Below, piece after piece: positions 51,494 to 60,509 of a stretch of 64,000 nt of DNA. This DNA comes from Eublepharis macularius (Eukaryota > Chordata > Lepidosauria > Squamata > Eublepharidae), in contig NC_072795.1 of assembly GCF_028583425.1 (NCBI RefSeq), positions 8,021,001-8,085,000 on the forward strand, read 5' to 3'. Below the pieces are notes generated by a model. The model made no database searches. It had not been told where the DNA came from and was given only the letters and a program-made list of their open reading frames with translations. Position numbers and translations under genes: made by a program. Every line of letters begins with the position of its first letter. Positions within the stretch are counted from its first letter, which is position 1.

Positions 51494-51854
51494 TATTTAA
51501 AACCAAGGCCTCACAACCAACCTGAATTCAGTGGGTGAATGGAAGCCCACCCCAAAAACCCAAGACTTTCCCCTTTCTGCCTCTTCCTGCCACAATGTGG
51601 GAGATACGAACTATGCTCGGTACGCTATGCTGCCTTCTAATCGCCATGACCCCTTTCTACATCCGCCTGGTCTCCATTCCATGAATTTCAGCACTAGAAT
51701 TTGTGCTCGGGAGATCTTGAAACCCCTTCAGCAGTAGGATAATCCCCTCCCTGCTTTTCACGGCAAAAGAAGTACCATGCAGAGGATTCCCAGACCGTGC
51801 GCTGTTTTGCTTTGATTTCTAAAAAAATCACACCCATCTGAGATGACAAATTAC

Positions 51855-52003
51855 CTGAGCAGCTGTGAGGTCGTAGCCAAGGAACATATGGACAGAGAAG
51901 GTCACCACGCTGGCAATAACGACAACAATAGGAGCCACTCCCACCGTGATGCTCTGGAAGTACCCAGCACGTTCCAAGATTTTGCGCTCTTCCTCTCGGA
52001 TTT
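51855..52003 (-). CDS. ABCC5: ABCC5 exon (visible 3): TMD1 helix
   Basis: 149 bp. Reads IREEERKILERAGYFQSITV, GVAPIVVVIASVVTFSVHMF, LGYDLTAAQ. One membrane span. Confidence 0.97.
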
Positions 52004-52067
52004 CTGTTAATAAAGAATACAATCCCCCCCACACACATGTACACAGATGAGGCAATATTCAAAGCAG

Positions 52068-52068
<1 letters not shown>

Positions 52069-52113
<45 letters not shown>
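52069..52113. repeat. (CA)n microsatellite
   Basis: An uninterrupted CA run of about 22 units in the intron next to visible exon 3. Confidence 0.95.
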
Positions 52114-52119
<6 letters not shown>

Positions 52120-52608
52120 CAATACAATTAACTTTAAAAACTTAAAATGAAAATTAATTAGTCATTCATAATATTATGGATATGCTCAAAGCCAAGCATA
52201 TAGCAAAAAAATGAAGCACGGATTATTATTTCTACCAAGGGGGAAAAACTTATGATTTTCTTGACATTTTGTGCTGTTTTACTCGTGTTGCTCCTTTCTA
52301 GAGAGGCAGCATGGAAGTGCGCTAAATAAATAATGGCATTTAAAAATCTGTATAGCTTGAGCGAGTCTATTTAAGACTCGCTTTCCCAGGCAATCCAAGG
52401 TTTCTTATGTTCTTAAGTGCACTAAATGGGTATATGAATCTCCTTATACCGCAAACTCAACCTCAGAAGGGCAGGGGGGGGAGGGAGTTCTTTATTTCAT
52501 GCTCAAGTATAGCAGGCATAGAACACTGAATATTCTAATAATCCCCATTTACTTTGTGGCCAGGGTGGGGGAAAGGTTACTGGCAATAAAATAAAAACGG
52601 ACACTCAC

Positions 52609-52756
52609 TCTGGACATTCTGGGAAAAGGCTTTGACCCAGGCATACATTTTAATAAACTTAATGTAGTTAAGAACTTCATTCATTTTCTGGACACGCTCG
52701 TCTGTCGCTGATACACATTTCCTTCTGAAATAGGCAGTGAAGCGGGATGCGAACAT
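52609..52756 (-). CDS. ABCC5: ABCC5 exon (visible 2): TMD1 cytoplasmic loop
   Basis: 148 bp, phase 0 start. Reads MFASRFTAYFRRKCVSATDE, RVQKMNEVLNYIKFIKMYAW, VKAFSQNVQ. Coupling helix region of TMD1. Confidence 0.97.
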
Positions 52757-53467
52757 CTGAAAGAAGCAACACCATAAAGAATAGCATGCACCACAGGCTC
52801 ATTTCTAGTTGTGCTATTCTTAATTTATTTGATCTACTATTTTTTTCTCAGCTCTCAAAAAGAATAATCAACCTGAAGAGTTATGCAAGGAGACTTTCCA
52901 TTAACAAATTAGACCCCCCCGCTCCACTACTCAAACCAAATATTTAACTGGAGTGAATGTACATTCTTTCATTTTAACCCAAACCCTCTCTCTTTTCCCT
53001 TCCTTCTTTAGGGCAAGCATTAGACTGCAAAAACACCTGTACGGAGGAGCCTACCCAGTAAAGCACCATGCACACTGAAGAAGTAGTAACTAGCAATGAC
53101 TGGAAAATGCATTTACCTGCGTGTATTGCAGTCCCCCTCCCCCAGAGGATGATGAGAGGGGGAGGTTTGGGGAAAGTGCTACATCACAGGAGTTTCTGCC
53201 TGACTAAGAAAAAGCATCGCTAAGAACTCATGAAGGCTAGGATGAATAAATCCCTTTTCACTCCTTTTGCTTAAGGCCACTCGGGCTTCCAGGTGCATGT
53301 CTGAACAGCAAGAACAATGTAGTTTGGACAAAAGGACCATCTATATAGGAAATCAGCCACGCTTGCAAGTATCATATCTGACTTCTTCCCTCCCTTAAGA
53401 AGGTTGTACAAATAAGGAGGGGAAAAGGAGAAGAGTGACAATTCCTAACATGAACAACTATTTATTT

Positions 53468-53631
53468 GTATTGTCGAAGGCTTTCACGGTCGGAGAACGA
53501 TGGTTGTTGTGGGTTTTCCGGGCTGTATTGCCGTGGTCTTGACATTGTAGTTCCTGACGTTTTGCCAGCAGGAACTACAGGAACTACAATGTCAAGACCA
53601 CGGCAATACAGCCCGGAAAACCCACAACAAC
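53468..53631. mobile_element. PLE terminal unit remnant (family 1), collapsed palindrome
   Basis: TTGTCGAAGGCTTTCACGGT to TTGCCAGCAGGAACTACAG, then the inverted end to CCCGGAAAACCCACAACAA. Flanked by CAACTATTTATTT at 53455-53467 and 53632-53644. The hammerhead core is deleted and only the inverted ends remain. Confidence 0.75.
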
Positions 53632-53673
53632 CAACTATTTATTTATTTGATTTATATCCTGCCTTTCGACTTA

Positions 53674-53875
53674 GAGCCAAGCTACAAGTGACGCCTGACA
53701 CAGGCTGGACACTTGTCAGCTTCCCTCAAGTTTTGATGGGAAATGTAGGCATCCCGGTCTTGCAGCTGTAATGGAGAGCCAAGCTGTAAAACCAGGATGC
53801 CTACATTTCCCATCAAAACTTGAGGCAAGCTGACAAGTATCCAACCTGTGTAAGGCGTCACTTGCAGCTTGGCTC
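53674..53875. mobile_element. Harbinger-like MITE
   Basis: Long near-perfect inverted arms (GAGCCAAGCTACAAGTGACG and complement; AAATGTAGGCATCC repeated inverted near the centre). TTA at 53671-53673 and 53876-53878 is the 3-bp duplication typical of PIF/Harbinger. No transposase. Confidence 0.75.
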
Positions 53876-54458
53876 TTAGAAAGCGCTTGAGTCTTACAAG
53901 TAGTAGATCAAATACATTAAGAATAGCATAACTAAAAAAAATAAAATAAAACTGAGATCATAAATTGAGTAAAACAGACAATAGTAAAAAAATATTGTCA
54001 AAAATACTAAAAAAGCAGCAGTTAAAAACCCTCTTATGGCCTGCGCAAATAAAGTCCTAAAAACCTATTAAAAGTAGCTATAGAAAAAGTGATAAACACA
54101 ATAAAACTAAGTTATTTCTCAGAATCACTTAGCTTCATTTTACAGTTTCCAGTTTCCTGAAAATAATGCCTTTCGGGCCAAGTTATCAATTGTGAAAAGC
54201 AAACAGCAGAGTAGTCACGAAGATCTGGATGGATCCCTTGGTAAATGTTTGCAGGCACGAGGGCACTTTTTTTAGGCGCTGCCTAGCACAGTTCCTGGGG
54301 TCTCCTGAATCCTAGATTAGCATTTCAAGGAGGCGGCTGAGGCTACAATAGAAAACTTCCATCGGATAGGATTCATCCCAAACAGATTACAAAGACAAAA
54401 CTTTAATGGTTGTTGGGGGTTTTCCGGGCTGTATTGCCGTGGTCTTGGCATTGTAGTT

Positions 54459-54499
54459 CCTGACGTTTCGCCAGCAGCTGTGGCTGGCATCTTCAGAGG
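54459..54499 (-). ncRNA. Hammerhead ribozyme motif (left arm)
   Basis: Exact mirror of the motif at 58941-58981 at the opposite end of the palindrome. Transcribed from the minus strand it reads CCU-CUGAAGA, hairpin, GAAAC, GUC, AGG. Confidence 0.65.
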
Positions 54500-54567
54500 T
54501 GTAGCACCAAAAGACAGAGATCTCTCAGTGTCACAGTGTGGAAAAGATGTAGGTCATTTGTATCTAC

Positions 54568-56997
54568 TCAGGAGGGGTGGGGTTGAGCTGAGTCATTCTG
54601 TAAGAGTTTCCCAGGGTGTGGAATGCTAATGGCGGGAGGCTTCACTGTCTCCTGAGGAGGTTCTTTTGCATATGGATTGGTGCTTGATGTGCTAATCTTC
54701 TCTGCAGGGCTATTGTCGGGTGTGGAGTGTTTTGTTGGCCTGGTGTTTTTCAGAACCGGAGCCCATGCTCTGTTCATTCTTAAGGTTTCTTCTTTCCTGT
54801 TGAAGTTTTGCTTATGCTTGTGAATTTCAATGGCTTCCCTGTGCAGTCTGACAAAGTAGTTGGAAGTGTTGTCCAGTATTTTGGTGTCCTGGAATAAGAT
54901 ACTGTGCCCTGTTTGAGTTAGGCTATGTTCAGCCACAGCTGATTTTTCAGGCTGTCCAAGTCTGCAGTGTCTTTCATGTTCTTTTATTCTTGTCTGGATG
55001 CTACGCTTTGTGGTCCCGATGTAAACTTGTCCACAGCTGCAGGGTATACGGTATACTCCTGCAGAGGTGAGGGGATCTCTGCTGTCTTTTGCTGATCGTA
55101 GCATCTGTTGTATTTTTCGGGTGGGTCTGAATACTGCTTGAAGGTTATGCTTTTCCATAAGCTTTCCCATCTGATCAGTAATTCCTTTGATATATGGCAA
55201 AAACACTTTTCCTGTAGGTGACTGTTTTTCCTTGGTTGTTTGATTCATCCTGGGTTTGATTGCTCTTCGGATTTCATTTCTGGAGTAGCCATTTGCCTGA
55301 AGTGCGTGGTTTAGATGATTAATTTCCTCATTGAGAAAGCGCGGCTCACATATCCGTCTTGCACGATCCACTAATGTTTTCATTATGCCTCTTTTCTGTC
55401 GGGGGTGGTGATTGGAGTTTTTGTGTAAGTACCGATCAGTGTGAGTTGGTTTCCTGTAGACCTTGTGACCTAACTGAAAGTTTGCTTTGCGGATGACCAA
55501 GGTATCCAGGAATGAGAGTTTTCCCTCACTTTCTTTCTCCATTGTGAATTGTATGTTCAGGTGGATGTTGTTGAGATGATTCAAAAACTCCCTCAATTCT
55601 TCCTCCCCATGGCTCCAAATGATGAATGTATCATCCACAAACCGGAACCATACACTGGGTTTGTGGGGTGCTGATTCTAGAGCTGTTTTTTCAAAATGTT
55701 CCATGTAGAAGTTTGCTATAACTGGGCTGAGTGGGCTCCCCATGGCCACCCCATCCATCTGTTCATAGAATTCGTTGTCCCATTGGAAGTAACTGGTTGT
55801 CAGACAATGATGGAATAAGGCTGTTACATCCTCTGGGAAAATCTGATTAATCAGTGCAATAGTGTCTTTTACTGGAACCTTGGTAAACAGGGATACAACA
55901 TCAAAACTGACAAGTATGTCTTGTGGATTGAGTTTCAGAGAACTGACTTTGTTGATGAAATCTGCTGAATCTTTGATGTAAGACGAGGTTTTCCCGATGT
56001 GGTCCTGCAGGAGATCTGCCAGATGTCTAGCTAATTCATATGTCGGTGAACCAATGGCACTCACAATGGGTCGGAGTGGGACTGAATCTTTATGTATTTT
56101 GGGGAGTCCATATAGTCTAGGTGGCTGTGCTTCAGTCTTGCATAGTTTTCTGTGCGTGTCGGGATGTAGTGAGGAATTCTTGATCAGCGCATTTGTTAGC
56201 CTGGTGATTTTGCAAGTGGGATCTCGTTTTAGTTTTTTGTAGGTGGAGGGGTCCAGGAGTTCCTTAATCTTCTTTTTGTATTCCTCCGTTTTCATGATCA
56301 CTGTAGCATTGCCTTTATCAGCTGGTAGAATGATGATGTCTGGATCTGCATTGAGGGTCTTGATGGCATTTCTCTCCTTGCGTGTTATATTGCTGGTGGG
56401 AAGCTTTGCCTTTCGTAGAATCCTGGCTGTCTCTCCTCTTATTTCCTCAGCTTCCTCTTCAGGTAGATGACGGATGGCAGCTTCTACATTTGCAATGATG
56501 TCTTCCACAGGAATTCTGGTGGGGGTGACTGCAAAGTTTCCTCCCTTTGCCAAGATGGAGGTTTCTTCTGGTGAGAGTTGACGGTCTGTCAGATTGATGA
56601 CAATGCGTGCATTGTCGAGCATTGGGCTTGTCTTTCTTTTTTCCTGTAGTTTGTTAAACTTCTGCTTCTGTCTGGATGTGTGGTTGGTAAACACTTGTTC
56701 CATCTTCCTGTAGGTGAGATTATCGACCTTGTCCCAATCCTGACTTCTCATTTTATGGCTGGTGTTGATATGCAAGCAAAATAGCTCCTTGTCTGTGGCA
56801 GCAAGTTCTCTGCGGGTAGTATGGATTCTCTCACGTAAGAGGGCCTGTTCTAGACGGTCATAAATGCGGTTCGCCTGTGTGGTTTTGAAGATTCTTTTAG
56901 TTGTGAGAAAAGATGGAATGGTTCTTGTGTCCCTGCAGCGTAGAAGAAAGGTCAAAGAACAGAGTAGATGTGCTTTCTTGTTCCGAAGTGTTTCCAA
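54568..56997 (-). CDS. PLE reverse transcriptase with GIY-YIG endonuclease, intact
   Basis: 809 codons without stops. It copies element RNA and nicks target DNA for priming. N-terminal basic/coiled region (1-200). RT (about 210-470): LPADKGNATVIM, YGLPKIHKDSVPLRPIVS, SFDVVSLFTKVP (motif A Asp), MGSPLSPVIANFYME (motif B), FRFVDDTFIIW (motif C with Asp-Asp). Thumb and linker follow to about 630. GIY-YIG domain (about 650-720): AGVYRIPCSCGQVYIG, RSIQTRIKEHERH with catalytic Arg and a later Glu (VAEH). Pro/Ser-rich tail. The start at 56997 is simply the first Met; an upstream start in another frame cannot be excluded. Same strand as ABCC5. Confidence 0.9.
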   Translation of the reverse strand: METLRNKKAHLLCSLTFLLRCRDTRTIPSFLTTKRIFKTTQANRIYDRLEQALLRERIHTTRRELAATDKELFCLHINTSHKMRSQDWDKVDNLTYRKMEQVFTNHTSRQKQKFNKLQEKRKTSPMLDNARIVINLTDRQLSPEETSILAKGGNFAVTPTRIPVEDIIANVEAAIRHLPEEEAEEIRGETARILRKAKLPTSNITRKERNAIKTLNADPDIIILPADKGNATVIMKTEEYKKKIKELLDPSTYKKLKRDPTCKITRLTNALIKNSSLHPDTHRKLCKTEAQPPRLYGLPKIHKDSVPLRPIVSAIGSPTYELARHLADLLQDHIGKTSSYIKDSADFINKVSSLKLNPQDILVSFDVVSLFTKVPVKDTIALINQIFPEDVTALFHHCLTTSYFQWDNEFYEQMDGVAMGSPLSPVIANFYMEHFEKTALESAPHKPSVWFRFVDDTFIIWSHGEEELREFLNHLNNIHLNIQFTMEKESEGKLSFLDTLVIRKANFQLGHKVYRKPTHTDRYLHKNSNHHPRQKRGIMKTLVDRARRICEPRFLNEEINHLNHALQANGYSRNEIRRAIKPRMNQTTKEKQSPTGKVFLPYIKGITDQMGKLMEKHNLQAVFRPTRKIQQMLRSAKDSRDPLTSAGVYRIPCSCGQVYIGTTKRSIQTRIKEHERHCRLGQPEKSAVAEHSLTQTGHSILFQDTKILDNTSNYFVRLHREAIEIHKHKQNFNRKEETLRMNRAWAPVLKNTRPTKHSTPDNSPAEKISTSSTNPYAKEPPQETVKPPAISIPHPGKLLQNDSAQPHPS

Positions 56998-57063
56998 TCT
57001 TCGGGTCTGTTGGAATGTTTCCTCCCCGTAGAGGTGTTCGATGTATTGTCGAAGGCTTTCACG

Positions 57064-58872
57064 GAGAGAAATGCCATCAAGACCCTCAATGCAGATCCAG
57101 ACATCATCATTCTACCAGCTGATAAAGGCAATGCTACAGTGATCATGAAAACGGAGGAATACAAAAAGAAGATTAAGGAACTCCTGGACCCCTCCACCTA
57201 CAAAAAACTAAAACGAGATCCCACTTGCAAAATCACCAGGCTAACAAATGCGCTGATCAAGAATTCCTCACTACATCCCGACACGCACAGAAAACTATGC
57301 AAGACTGAAGCACAGCCACCTAGACTATATGGACTCCCCAAAATACATAAAGATTCAGTCCCACTCCGACCCATTGTGAGTGCCATTGGTTCACCGACAT
57401 ATGAATTAGCTAGACATCTGGCAGATCTCCTGCAGGACCACATCGGGAAAACCTCGTCTTACATCAAAGATTCAGCAGATTTCATCAACAAAGTCAGTTC
57501 TCTGAAACTCAATCCACAAGACATACTTGTCAGTTTTGATGTTGTATCCCTGTTTACCAAGGTTCCAGTAAAAGACACTATTGCACTGATTAATCAGATT
57601 TTCCCAGAGGATGTAACAGCCTTATTCCATCATTGTCTGACAACCAGTTACTTCCAATGGGACAACGAATTCTATGAACAGATGGATGGGGTGGCCATGG
57701 GGAGCCCACTCAGCCCAGTTATAGCAAACTTCTACATGGAACATTTTGAAAAAACAGCTCTAGAATCAGCACCCCACAAACCCAGTGTATGGTTCCGGTT
57801 TGTGGATGATACATTCATCATTTGGAGCCATGGGGAGGAAGAATTGAGGGAGTTTTTGAATCATCTCAACAACATCCACCTGAACATACAATTCACAATG
57901 GAGAAAGAAAGTGAGGGAAAACTCTCATTCCTGGATACCTTGGTCATCCGCAAAGCAAACTTTCAGTTAGGTCACAAGGTCTACAGGAAACCAACTCACA
58001 CTGATCGGTACTTACACAAAAACTCCAATCACCACCCCCGACAGAAAAGAGGCATAATGAAAACATTAGTGGATCGTGCAAGACGGATATGTGAGCCGCG
58101 CTTTCTCAATGAGGAAATTAATCATCTAAACCACGCACTTCAGGCAAATGGCTACTCCAGAAATGAAATCCGAAGAGCAATCAAACCCAGGATGAATCAA
58201 ACAACCAAGGAAAAACAGTCACCTACAGGAAAAGTGTTTTTGCCATATATCAAAGGAATTACTGATCAGATGGGAAAGCTTATGGAAAAGCATAACCTTC
58301 AAGCAGTATTCAGACCCACCCGAAAAATACAACAGATGCTACGATCAGCAAAAGACAGCAGAGATCCCCTCACCTCTGCAGGAGTATACCGTATACCCTG
58401 CAGCTGTGGACAAGTTTACATCGGGACCACAAAGCGTAGCATCCAGACAAGAATAAAAGAACATGAAAGACACTGCAGACTTGGACAGCCTGAAAAATCA
58501 GCTGTGGCTGAACATAGCCTAACTCAAACAGGGCACAGTATCTTATTCCAGGACACCAAAATACTGGACAACACTTCCAACTACTTTGTCAGACTGCACA
58601 GGGAAGCCATTGAAATTCACAAGCATAAGCAAAACTTCAACAGGAAAGAAGAAACCTTAAGAATGAACAGAGCATGGGCTCCGGTTCTGAAAAACACCAG
58701 GCCAACAAAACACTCCACACCCGACAATAGCCCTGCAGAGAAGATTAGCACATCAAGCACCAATCCATATGCAAAAGAACCTCCTCAGGAGACAGTGAAG
58801 CCTCCCGCCATTAGCATTCCACACCCTGGGAAACTCTTACAGAATGACTCAGCTCAACCCCACCCCTCCTGA
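57064..58872 (+). pseudogene. 5'-truncated PLE RT-GIY-YIG copy (right arm)
   Basis: 602 codons identical in translation to residues 208-809 of the minus-strand copy. The N-terminal fifth is replaced by spacer sequence: an in-frame Met at 56968 would add 32 unrelated residues read from the antisense of the other copy. All RT motifs and the GIY-YIG domain are present, but the 5' end is lost. Confidence 0.9.
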
Positions 58873-58940
58873 GTAGATACAAATGACCTACATCTTTTCC
58901 ACACTGTGACACTGAGAGATCTCTGTCTTTTGGTGCTACA

Positions 58941-58981
58941 CCTCTGAAGATGCCAGCCACAGCTGCTGGCGAAACGTCAGG
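58941..58981 (+). ncRNA. Hammerhead ribozyme motif, type I, minimal stem III (right arm)
   Basis: Core CUGAAGA (58944-58950) fits CUGANGA. Stem II is GCCAGC (58952-58957) with GCUGGC (58965-58970), after one extra U at 58951. GAAA (58971-58974) is complete. C75 then GUC (58976-58978) gives the cleavage triplet; AGG (58979-58981) pairs with CCU (58941-58943) as stem I. Stem III has one possible pair and no loop, so cleavage would need dimers. As I recall, hammerheads in PLE terminal repeats have such short stem III. Confidence 0.65.
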
Positions 58982-59189
58982 AACTACAATGCCAAGACCA
59001 CGGCAATACAGCCCGGAAAACCCCCAACAACCATCGTTCTCCGGCCGTGAAAGCCTTCGACAATACACAAAACTTTAAGTTTACCGTCCTGGAGCTGCAA
59101 AGCAGCTCTGCTCTCAAAGGCAAGGCAACTGCTTGTGACAGCAAAGCTATGATTATAGAACCAGACAACACCCCTGGATTGTTCTTATT

Positions 59190-59440
59190 TATCCGCCTTG
59201 ATTTACTATTTATTTCATTTTTACCCCACTTTTCTCACTACTGGGGACCCAAAGTGGCTTACAACAGTATGCTGTTCTCCATTTTTATCTTTACAACAAC
59301 CCTGTAAGGTAGCTTAAGGCGAGAGTGTGTGACCAGCATGAGGTCTCTCTGCAAGTTTCCACGACAGGCTGCGGATTTGCAGTTCGGTCCCCCAGATCCT
59401 AGCCCAACACTGCAATCACTACACAACACACCAGCTCTCC
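59190..59440 (-). mobile_element. tRNA-derived SINE (variant)
   Basis: Matches the 40060 SINE: ACTGGGGACCCAAAGTGGCT and CTTTACAACAACCCTGTAAG on the plus strand; the head side is worn (CCCCCAGATCCTAGCCCAAC, AATCACTACACAACACACCA). Confidence 0.6.
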
Positions 59441-59958
59441 TACTAAACTGTCCCCAATCTAGAGCGGGGGGGGGGGGGAGCATGTCATGCTTGCCCCTTT
59501 CAGAGTTCCTGCAGTGAACAGCAGCATTTTGGGGGCTTATTTTGCAGGGAGTTCAAGTTCTCACACTGCTGTCAAGCAGGAGCAAAAAAAGGAGGCACAA
59601 GTCATCTTCCTCCTGATGAAGGAACACCCTTGCCTATGTGATCCTTTAGTCTCAACCTGAAATCATTTGGGATCCCTGAACCACAGGGGCAAACATGACC
59701 CCCCCTTGGGGAACAGCAAAATACTATCCCAGACTGTGCCCAGCTTGGAGACCCTTCAGCATAATCTTTCCCCAGATTGCTTGTTTGTTTATCGGCTCTC
59801 CCCGTTAACAGGCTTAGAGTGGATTACAACATAAATAAATAATTACAACAACAAACCAACATTAAAATCATAAAATAAACTTGGGCAGCAACCTAAGTTG
59901 CTCAACCCCCATCCACAACACAACACAATTCTATATCCTGGTGATCACTTAAACTCAC
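59441..59958 (-). other. ABCC5 intron remainder
   Basis: Nothing named except an A-rich tail at 59830-59880 (GAGTGGATTACAACATAAAT) like LINE/SINE ends. A poly-G run lies at 59466-59478. Confidence 0.35.
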
Positions 59959-60132
59959 CATTGCCGGGTAGAAGAGGATGAAGATAGCTGATCCCAAGAA
60001 GCCAGTTGGCCCCAGAATGATCACATTATAAATCATCCCTAGGATAGCGACAATAGGGCCTCCAGCCAGCAAACTGCCAACAGCTGCAGCCTCGAACATT
60101 CTCTGTCCATCATTGGAACATACATTTATGAG
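59959..60132 (-). CDS. ABCC5: ABCC5 exon (visible 1): TMD1 membrane spans
   Basis: 174 bp, phase 0. Reads LINVCSNDGQRMFEAAAVGS, LLAGGPIVAILGMIYNVIIL, GPTGFLGSAIFILFYPAM. Two membrane spans of TMD1. Acceptor TTTCAG follows a (GT)n run on the gene strand. The preceding exons lie beyond position 64000. Confidence 0.97.
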
Positions 60133-60382
60133 CTGAAACACACACACACACACACACAATGCAACTTAAAGATCATCAGCAAGGACAGGTGCTTTTCAGG
60201 CACAGAGAAGCAGGCACAGGATTTCAACTCCTCGCCACACCCAGCATTACCATCTACTGTGGCTTCAGCCTACCTAGGCCTGTTCCACAGAGTTAACAAT
60301 GAGCACAAATGAACAATGTAATAACGAAAGAAACACAGTGCGCTACTGCAGCGCACACTGTGACAATTTTATATGTACATCA
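60133..60382 (-). other. ABCC5 intron, unclassified part
   Basis: No exon is recognised. A (CA)n tract at 60139-60159 adjoins the acceptor. Confidence 0.4.
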
Positions 60383-60491
60383 GTGTGTGTGTTATGTGCC
60401 GTCAAGTCGCCTCCAACTTATGGCAACCCTATGAATGAAAGACCTCCCAAACGTCTTATCATTAACAGACTTGCTCAGATCCTGCAAACTT
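60383..60491 (-). pseudogene. BovB LINE, ORF end and 3' tail (continuation after insertion)
   Basis: The minus strand reads LQDLSKSVNDKTFGRSFIHR, VAISWRRLDGT, stop TAA, then a CACACAC end, the natural terminus of BovB. It continues the frame broken at 62458 once the insertion is removed. Confidence 0.75.
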
Positions 60492-60509
60492 GAGGACGTG
60501 GCTTCTTTT

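Larger units (their letters stand above)
49603..51854 (-). other. ABCC5 intron with nested SINE/hAT and PLE repeat
   Basis: tRNA-SINE 50239-50645 split by a hAT-like element (50381-50575). LINE/SINE-like tail at 51175-51245. PLE head-to-head repeat at 51261-51493. Poly-C run at 49826-49837. Confidence 0.6.
54406..59066. mobile_element. Penelope-like element, head-to-head palindromic insertion
   Basis: A single inserted unit flanked by ACAAAACTTTA at 54395-54405 and 59067-59077. Left arm 54406-56377 (minus-strand element) and right arm 57063-59034 (plus-strand element) are exact-length inverted copies of 1,972 bp; the encoded 602 residues are identical. The 685-bp spacer (56378-57062) holds the element's 5' coding part and a 23-nt end of an upstream terminal repeat (CCGTGAAAGCCTTCGACAAT). 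The final 32 bp (59035-59066) is the inverted form of that end. Near identity of the arms implies a recent event or conversion. Confidence 0.9.
52757..59958 (-). other. ABCC5 intron hosting the PLE palindrome
   Basis: 7.2 kb between visible exons 1 and 2. Holds a PLE remnant (53468-53631), a Harbinger-like MITE (53674-53875), the PLE palindrome (54406-59066) and a SINE (59190-59440). 52760-53450 and 53880-54390 show nothing named. Confidence 0.85.

Noticed and set aside
56968..57063. Plus-strand N-terminal extension of the right-arm PLE protein
   Set aside because: The 32 residues are the antisense of the other copy and its terminal repeat; they do not resemble a PLE N-terminus.
54568..58872. 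PLE frames as a domesticated host gene
   Set aside because: No introns, exact TSD, terminal repeats and near-identical arms indicate a recent mobile element.
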